Origin: Cladopsammia gracilis | Taxonomy: Eukaryota; Cnidaria; Anthozoa; Scleractinia; Dendrophylliidae | Reading direction: 5' to 3' | Length of the DNA stretch: 64,000 nt | Assembly (NCBI GenBank): GCA_022457155.1 | Contig: JAJGOT010000037.1 | Location: forward strand, 1,606,501-1,670,500 | Shown here: positions 48,701 to 57,700 of the stretch, in pieces | Numbering within the stretch: position 1 is the first letter of the stretch | Layout: each line of letters opens with the position of its first letter | The notes under the pieces: model-generated | What the model was told of the DNA's origin: nothing | The model's database searches: none | Seen by the model: the letters and a program-made list of their open reading frames with translations, nothing else | Position numbers and translations under genes: made by a program

Positions 48701-51700
48701 AGAAAGACAAGGAAAGCTTCAAAGTAATAGAGATCTTTCTCTCTAGAAGCGTAGTAAATGTAATATTTGGCGATTATTAAGCAGAGGTTTAAACCCAGGT
48801 ATTTCCTGAAGTTATTTGTGTAGCCGTAAATGATAATATGCTCATTAAAAACGATAAAATCGTCATTCTTTACATTCCACCAGTTACAGAAAGTTTCCCA
48901 AAAGACTTGAACGTCTGGGCATAGAACAAAAAGATGTTTTAAAGTCTGTTTTTCATCACAAAGATGACAATTGTCATATTGAATTATCTTATCTCTGAAT
49001 AGAGTTGCATTAGTTGGCAAGATGTGGTGTATAATTTTGAATTGGAATATAGCGAGTCTAATATCCTTTGTCACTCTAAAAGGAATACTGTAAATGGTTT
49101 GTATCGTTTGCCTATTAAAATTTGCTTGTATCATTCTTTGTTCTGCTGTAGGGGGTACGAATTTCTGTTCAATTAGAAATTTAGCAGCCAATTTACATGA
49201 AAGCACGTTTAACGGAATTTTATCCACATCAGTCTCCACATTATTGTTATTATTGCTATGGGTACCGTTTAAGTTGGGTTGCTTCAAAAGGCGGATCCAG
49301 TTTTTGGGAATAGCGTTACATAGGCCATAATATGTCAAGAAATTGGTTTTGACTCGGAATGTGCGGCAAAAATCATTAAAAGTCAAAAAGTCGTTATCAT
49401 AAAAAATATCTTTGATCCTGATCACTCCTGCGTTGTACCAATTTTTATAATAGACTGAGTATCCATTGATTTTAATAAACCGGTTGTTCCACAGGATTTC
49501 GTTTAACACCTGTTCTTTATTTTCAGGAGTTTGTTGGTTTATCATCTGCCAGATACTTAAAGCGTCTCTATAAAAGGAGTTTGTTTATGAAGCGATATGT
49601 TTTTTTAAGCACTGTTTTCTCAAAGTTAATTTTTCGCTTGTTGGGGACACTTTAAAGAGCTACAACTCAAGGGAATTTGTTCGATTTTCCTCAAATTTGG
49701 ACAGAAGCTAGGCTAACATATAATCAACAAAAACGTGTCGGCGAATTTCTTATTTCCGAAAACTTTTTCGTCAAGAGCCATTTCCGTGCGATCATTCCAA
49801 TTTTTTTTCTCCCTTTTTCGAAAATATTCTGTAACTTTTCACTGCAATTGAATATGGGAAATCGCCGACACGTTTTTTTAGCGCTTCGTGTCCGGAAACC
49901 CGAGAACAAATCAAATTAGCAAAATACAATAATCGCTTTGAGTTATAGCGTTTTAAAGCTGATTCGGACGTTCGAATTTAGACGTCGTAAAAAATTCGAC
50001 AATTCACTTTATTACCAAATGATTTCCATATTTAAATAGCCAGCTCTATAAGCTTTAATTTGATATCTGGGTTTAGGTATATTAAGTGTAATCTTAAGAC
50101 ACTAGAGCTGTTATACTGGAGACACCCCCGAAGGTACACTGTAACCTTAAAAAAAAGAGCCACATTTAGGCAAAAAATTGATACATCGATCCCTATAAAT
50201 GAACACAATTAAGTGTCACGACTGCTTAAGTACTTACCCTATGAATTTGACAAGTCAACGACCTTGATTAAAAGCGAACACCCTATGAACTGCTTAACAA
50301 TGTTCTCTGGTGAACGTATGGCAACAATACAAAAGGATGCTCGGAAAGAAGCCTTTTATTCACGAAATATCAAGGCGTGGGGAAGCGTTTGTGTACACCT
50401 GGAGCTTTTAACCTGCCAAATAAGGGTAATATTACTTGCTACCATGTAGTAGTACCAAATAAGGGTAAAAAAAACTTGCCAAAATTACCCAAAAAAATAT
50501 CTGAATAGTTTGCCTGTAAATACAGCTGACTTCCATTGCTCCATTGTGGCCGGGGACGATGAGAGGCGGTTATGTTTACAGACTACCGGATAATGAGTAC
50601 GTAAATGTACTTGTCAGTCATCGGCAGGTGATAAAGTTCCTTTTGCGGAAGTAAAAAGAAAATGGATTGAAATTTTGAAATTCGGGTCACTTGAGAGAGC
50701 TGGTTAATGCCAACGAACACAGTGTTCAGTTTACCATGAATTAAGGTGGCTCGAAGTAGTTTTTTTATGGGTCACACTCCCCTTTTTGAATGCGCCTATA
50801 CATAACCTTACTTTACCTCAATAAACCTGAATTTCATACCAGATATTAGGCTTGGATGAAAGTTTTGGATGATGCTCTTTTTATGCTAATCAGCGTTTCC
50901 GTAGCAGCGGTAAACAAATATGGCGAAAAACAGTTTTTCCTAAATATCTTTCGATTTTGGGGCTACCCGTGACAAGCGAATAAAAGCCCTATAATCTACA
51001 AATTGTTGCACACAAAATGGGAAAATTTCAAACAAATTAAACTGTTCGATTTTGAGTAAATCGCAAAAACATTTTTTAACATGTGTTTTTCATGTTTGAA
51101 ATATAAGCGGTCAAAACATTTCACAGGTCTCACAAATTATCATTAAATTGCACAGAAAGTTTCCTTGGACTTAAAATATTACTCCCTGCAAATAGTTCTG
51201 ACTAACTCCTCGGCAATAAAGAGACCGAGCTTTTCATTCAAATGCAGTTTTGCTTTACGTTTTCACTCTTTAAAAGTTTCAAGTGCATTTGCATATAAAT
51301 TCAAAACGAACAAATGAAGATGTTTGATATCTTCCCAGTATGTTTTTAAATATATAGGCAATAATATTTCCAAGCTTCAGTCCAATTGATTCAGAAGAAC
51401 ATCCCGAAAAGAACCGTTGAAGTTCGAGTACGAAAGCAGCGACCTCGGGATGAAAATCCAGTACAGCGAGCGTGTCATCACATGTTTATTTCACACGAGC
51501 GCTCGGTGACAAATTCCTCTATGCACGCTTTAATATTGAATGTTCCATATTGTAATTATTCATTGTTTTTTTTTTTTTCATTTTTTCAAGGTCGTTGCGC
51601 GATGAAGACTTTTTTATATCTTACAAAAATAATGGGCCTTCATTGCAACTATAACATGTCTTCAGTCCTTCCATTAAAAGTTTCAGATTGATAACATAAT

Positions 51701-54700
51701 TTTCATTCAGAAAATTTTGACTTGAGCGAAGGATGGGAATATTTCTTCCGGCTTTTTCAGGTGGTTCACTTATAGGGGGCCCTCCAATCCACCGCTTTTC
51801 TCTTGCTTTTTCAAGCATCTCTTCGGTTGAATTTGGAATTTTGTCGACGAGTACGAACCATGATGTATTTGAAAACTAATGCGTATAATGGAAACAATAC
51901 TTGAATAATTACAATATGAAAACATCCAAATCAGAGCAAGCGCACGTGCATAGAGGAATTTGTCACCGAGCGCTCGTGTGAAATAAACATGCGATGTCAC
52001 ACTCGTTGGCCGTGTTTTCACGAGCGATTTTTCAAGTCGCTGAGCGAGTGACAGTCGGAAATCTCGTGAAAACAGTTGCTTGTCCAACTCGCTTAAAGTT
52101 AAGCGAGTCGGCGAACTACAATAGAATTCTCATTAAATTTAAGCCACCAAACCAGGTCGCTTAAGCTTGTCGGCAATTAAACAACAAAGAAGGGCATTGT
52201 ATTGTCGTTCTTTTGTGTTCTAATTTTCTATTGTTTTAACAAAAGAAATTATATCGCGCATGGTATAAGAAAAATGAATAAAGTTCTGTCCGTGAAAACG
52301 CATAAATTTTTTATGCTGCTTAACGCGGTCAGTAAACAAATTACCTACAGGAATGTTAAGCGAGAAAAACCGCCTCGTGAAAACACAGCCTTTGTACTGG
52401 ATTTTCATCCCGAGGTCGCTGCTTTCCTACTCGAACTTCAACGGTTCTTTTCGGGATGTTCCTCTGAATCAGTTGGACTGAAGCTTGGAAATATTATTGC
52501 CTATATATTTAAAAACATACTGGGAAGATATCAAACATCTTCATTTGTTCGTTTTGAATTTATGTGCAATATGCACTTGAAACTTTTAAAGAGTGAAAGC
52601 GTCAAGCAAAACTGCATTTGAATGAAAGCTCGATCTCTTTATTGCCGAGGAGTTAGTCAGAGCTATTTGCAGGGAGTAATATTTTAAGTCCAAGGAAACT
52701 TTCTGTGGTAATTTAATGATAATTTGTGAGACCTATGAAATGTTTTGACCGCTTATATTTCAAACATGAAAAACACATGTTAAAAAATGTTTTTGCGATT
52801 TATTCAAAATCGAACAGTTTAATTTGTTTGAAATTTTCTCATTTTGTGTGCAACGATGCGTAGATTATAGCGCATTTATTCGCTTGTCATGGGTAGCCCC
52901 AAAATCGAAAGATATTTAGGAAAAACTGTTTTTCGCCATATTTGTTTACCGTTGCTATGGAAACGCTGTTTAGCATAAAAAGAGCATCATCCGAAACTTT
53001 CATCCAAGCCTAATATCTGGTATGAAATTCAGATTTATTGAGCTAAAGTAAGGTTATGTATAAGCGCATTCAAAAAGGGAAGTGTGACCCCAAAAAAAAC
53101 TACTTCGAGCCACCTTAAATAAACTGAACTGGAATTGGACTGAATTGTTGACTACAGTTGTGCATGTGTATGCTTACAAATTTAGACTTATACTTCATCT
53201 CTATCAATACATTTAAAGAAACACAGAGCAAATCGGCAAACAACAGAAATTCGTTATCAAGCATTTCTTCTTCAAAAAAAGAAAAAAAACATTGTTTTTT
53301 TTTTTACAAAGCGCCTATCAATGTGCTGGGGGTTAGTCAGCGGTTTTTTTTTTTATTTAACCTCGAATGAATTTGAATTTGAGAATAATTTGAATGAATG
53401 AATTTGCTTAATAAAGCCACTCGTATAAAATTTGGCATAGAAAGTTGCATTTTAAAGATCCATTTACAATATTTTTAGACTAAGACATTGGGGCCATATC
53501 GAGTAAGGAAAACCGATTTGTTACAATTAGGGTAACCCTTCAGATATCCAGGGGCACCCAACGAACAATCTTTGGTAAAATGTATTATTTTACTCAAATA
53601 AATTAAAATAAATGATATAAAAGTATTTCCAGGTGTTCTTCTACGTTGCTGGCAAAAATATACCCGTTCCTTTTTCCCAGCGTAACACATACATGTAGGG
53701 AAATTTCCAGCCAGCTGGATGAAAAAATGTCTGTTTCCCAGCCAGCAATTAAAAAAATTAATAAATGGAAAAAAAAAAACAATAATAAGTTACCAAAGGG
53801 GGCTTGCGAACTAATGAAACATTAATGGAAACTATTTTAAGCTTTTTGTTTATTGTTTTGTACATTAATTTTACTGCCGTCTCGAACTTAACCTGTTCGG
53901 ATATCTCTAAGTACATGTACTGCTTAAATTTGTTCTTCGAAGCTGAACCCTTTTAAGCCCCAAAGAGTCCTCCGATTTTCTTCGATCCAGTCTCTTTTCG
54001 ATCTGCTCAAGTTAGACAGCACAGTTTGTTCTTGGGACTCCTTTCTCAAGTCAACCAGCGCAAAAATGGTAATTAAAAAAATATGTACAGAATATTTTGC
54101 CAGCCAGCAAGAATTCCGCTGGGGAACAGATAAAGTGAGGAACAGATTCGTTGGATGCCCCTGGATATCTTATCTCCGAAACTAAGTCGGTGATCGTGTT
54201 GTCCATTTTTATGTGTCTGTTCATTCATTACATAGATTGAAAAGCGATTTTATGTAAACAAAACAAACTAAGATTTTATAGTTCTAACTTCACTCGTGTC
54301 GCCTTATGCAAAGATGTCTGTGTATTTTTGGCAATTTGGATTTCCAAATCAGTAACTCGAGCAATTTTCGATACGCAGCAGGTGTATTTTATTCGAAAAC
54401 TAGTCATACTAGTTATTCTTGACTGAGAAAAAGTTGTTTTTGTGAACATTTGTACGGTCTAAATGTACTGTGCAGTCGGTCGCGTTATACATTGTACTAT
54501 TTTTGTGAATTGCTAAAATTGAAAAATAGCCCGGTCGTCAATCTTACTGCTTGTGCTTGTGCACCTTAGTTAAGCTTATCATCGGCTTTCTGTTCAGAGA
54601 GCTACGCTGTTAGGCTCAGCCTATCTATATATATTACTCTAAGCATCATGAATGTTTTTATTGTGCAGAGTACAACATCTGTTCAGCTGACTCACGAAGC

Positions 54701-57700
54701 CACTGGGCTTGTGAGTCAGGACCTATTTTCCCTCTGGCAGGGAAGCTTAAACAAAGCCAAGCCATGGCTGTATCATGAGGCAGAGCATCTTACAGTGATG
54801 AAAATAACTTTCTTACTTAGAAGGGCATGCGTCCTTTCAAACCTCCATTTAGATGGGACATTTTACAAAACTGATCGAACATCTACCATTTTGGATTTTC
54901 GTTGAGACACAATCCGTTAGCATACATGAAGTTTTGCATTTTGCAGTGCATTACAGAGCGATTTCAAATCACACGGCCTTTTCTGATTTTCCTCGATTTG
55001 AAGGAGGCTGTTGAGCGAAATAAACGATACAAACAAGAAGCTACATCATCAGTACATGTACATGACTTTGTATAGTGTAGGTGTTTTCTTAAGTTCCCTA
55101 ATGTTCAGGGTTCAAAATAAAATCACAGCTTTAAGCTTGAATTTGTAGGCTTTTTTTTGTCTAGGCTCATTATTTCCCGGCTGTCAATAATGAATGAGCA
55201 CATACCTTCAGCAGTCAACAACATATTTTTTTTTTACTTTTTGCCATTTGTGTGCAGGCCACTTCTTATAATCTGTTCAAAGCTTTTTTTTAGTAGCACC
55301 ACCCCGGGTGTTATGAGAACCCTGAATTATCGTTACAGGATACCATTGCAACAACTTTGATTTCAGTTGGCCGATCCAAGCATGACATGAATTTTCTCTG
55401 TTTGGTAAAACGTCGCCAGCAGGTGCGGTCAAAGTGCCGGCTATCGCCGGCAGCCGGCTGCTATTTTGAACCCTGAATGTTGGTGTCGTGACAGTTACCT
55501 GTTAGTGATCAGAACTAGCATTCATTACCTGAGAGAAAGGGAGTAGTCACCAGGGGATTTGTCACTTGGCCGGATAAGGAAACTGCCAAGAACGCCATCT
55601 GTCAAACCGTATCAACAACAATTAACATCAAAGGAAATGAACACTTCCAATAGACATACAATACAAAAATAAAATGAAAAAATTATGCAGCATTTTCAGG
55701 GCAGATTGTGTGGTGAAAGATGGCTAGTAAGCGATTTATTTTTAAACTACTCAGTTTTAGTCTATTTTCACAGTTTTCAGATTTAACACAGTATTGTTTT
55801 ACTGTCTCCAGATGATTGCCACTATAAAAATTTAATAATGGTACTTAATTATAGATAAAGCATAGAGGAGAGCAATTTTAGGTGGTGTGTAAATCAAGAC
55901 TTTAAAATAACAAGCCGATGCTCATTCGCGTAATTTTCTCAAATCGTGGATAAATTGTGTTTTGTGTTATCTTTTGAAGTTTTCACCCAGATTTTTTGTG
56001 TTTCTGACTTGAAAGCATAGCGGTAAGATAAAATTAACACTCAGGTACAATGTAAATCCTAGTTAAAATGATAAATTCGTTCAGTTGTAAGAAATATGTA
56101 CTAATTAGTAAATTATTCGATTTTGGTACATGTACATGCAATTTGAAGTACATTGTGCTTAATCGCACCATCGCATACATGTAATATCAGAAGCCATAGT
56201 GTGCTAACAATATGTAACAAGTGATAACTTTCAAGCGCTGAAGGGGTTCAAATTCATAGGATTACATATAGGACACCAACACTTGAAAATAATTATAGGA
56301 AAAAAACACCAAATCAACAAAAACAAAAGACAAAATACTGACAAAAAGGTCCAAAAGAAGGAATCTAAAGATATGTAATGGGTATATCATACTCCTACAT
56401 AAGGGAAGATGAGTTGGGGAGGGGGGATTGGGGGGGGGGGGGGGGGAGGGGAATTGTGAGAGATTGATCAAGCCACCACATGTGCTCTCAGATGCACTTT
56501 GTTCTGTCAGGATGGCATTGTGGGGAGGGGTGCATGCAGTACATGGTTGTATCATAAGAAAAGGAAACAAAATCAAAATTGACTAAAATAAAATATTATT
56601 GTTTTTATCACCTCTATACAAAATGTCCTGTGCTTCTTGCTTTGAAATATTGCTAAAGAACCACCTATGCAGATAAAAAGGACAAGTGTATAGGTACATG
56701 TATATGCAAGAATAAAAGGGACCAGATGACAGTCAAAAAGGAGAACAACAATACTTACGGCCGCCCAGCACAAGGATCAAGATCTGATTTCTAAAGTAAA
56801 ACAGGAAATAATAGATACAGACATTACTACCTGAAAAATGATCATGATGTGGCTTCAAATAGACAATCTCACCCATAAAAAATTTTCTACTACAAATTGT
56901 ACTTGTTCCCCAGGGTTCGAGACTAACTTTTTAGGTTACTAGTCTAGTGACTAGTGACAGGTTTGAATTCACCAACCAAAATCATTTTTTACTAGCCTGA
57001 ATTGTACAGGTGGTGGGGTGGGAATTGGGGTGGGGACAATAACATGTCATACTGATTAAGAAAAAATCTATGATATTGAAAACATGACTTGATCAGTTTT
57101 ACTAACACCTTACGAATGTCCTTACATGCGGAGAAACATAGAGAAGATGAGACTTACACCTTATGAATGTAGAAGTATGGAAAAACATTGAGATAATCTG
57201 TTTGCGGTCTATATTTCAGTTTTCGTTCTTAATTATTTTGCTTTTGCCATTCATTGGAAATAATTTTCAGTTTGGTTCCGTTTGGTGCTTCAGTTACGAT
57301 TCTCACTTGCCCAAATGGCTAGTGAAAGCAAAAATCCACTAGCCAAAACTGAACCTTTACTAGACTTTGGCTATAGTTGGTTGCTGTTAGTCTGGAGCCC
57401 TGGTGTCCCCCTTTATTTTAAACCATTGCTACAATGTATACTGTGCAATACATGTACATAGCCTCACTACATGCATATTGCAGTTAATTGTATACATTAT
57501 ACGATTATATATGATTATACGAAAATAAAGTACACAAGTAACTTCAATTTGTTACTGCGCCTTTCAATAACATGCAGAATTTGAAATTCAAATTTTCACC
57601 AAAAGTTGCGTTCTACACTGCCGTCAATCATCTTAGCTTACCTCTCAGGAAACAGATCTTCACTTCAATGAGGTCAAAAGGTCACGTCCGTGCATTATGA

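Larger units (their letters stand above)
48185..50150. mobile_element. TIR element interrupted by a LINE
   Basis: Left terminus TTAAGGTTACAGTGTACCTT, right terminus its complement (AAGGTACACTGTAACCTTAA), about 21 bp. Without the LINE (48349-49588) it would be about 0.7 kb. No transposase seen. Confidence 0.75.

Noticed and set aside
52202..52621. 139-codon plus-strand ORF
   Set aside because: It crosses from an inserted MITE into the arm of a foldback; no conserved motif.
54808..54880. Candidate RASA1 exon (WRFERTH) with a GTAAG donor
   Set aside because: A stop codon lies upstream in frame and it does not match SH2; the true exon with MGGR was found at 33089-33166.
54940..55030. Possible reverse-transcriptase remnant (FLIFLDLKEAVE)
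   Set aside because: Only one short motif, no neighbouring RT blocks; too weak to call.
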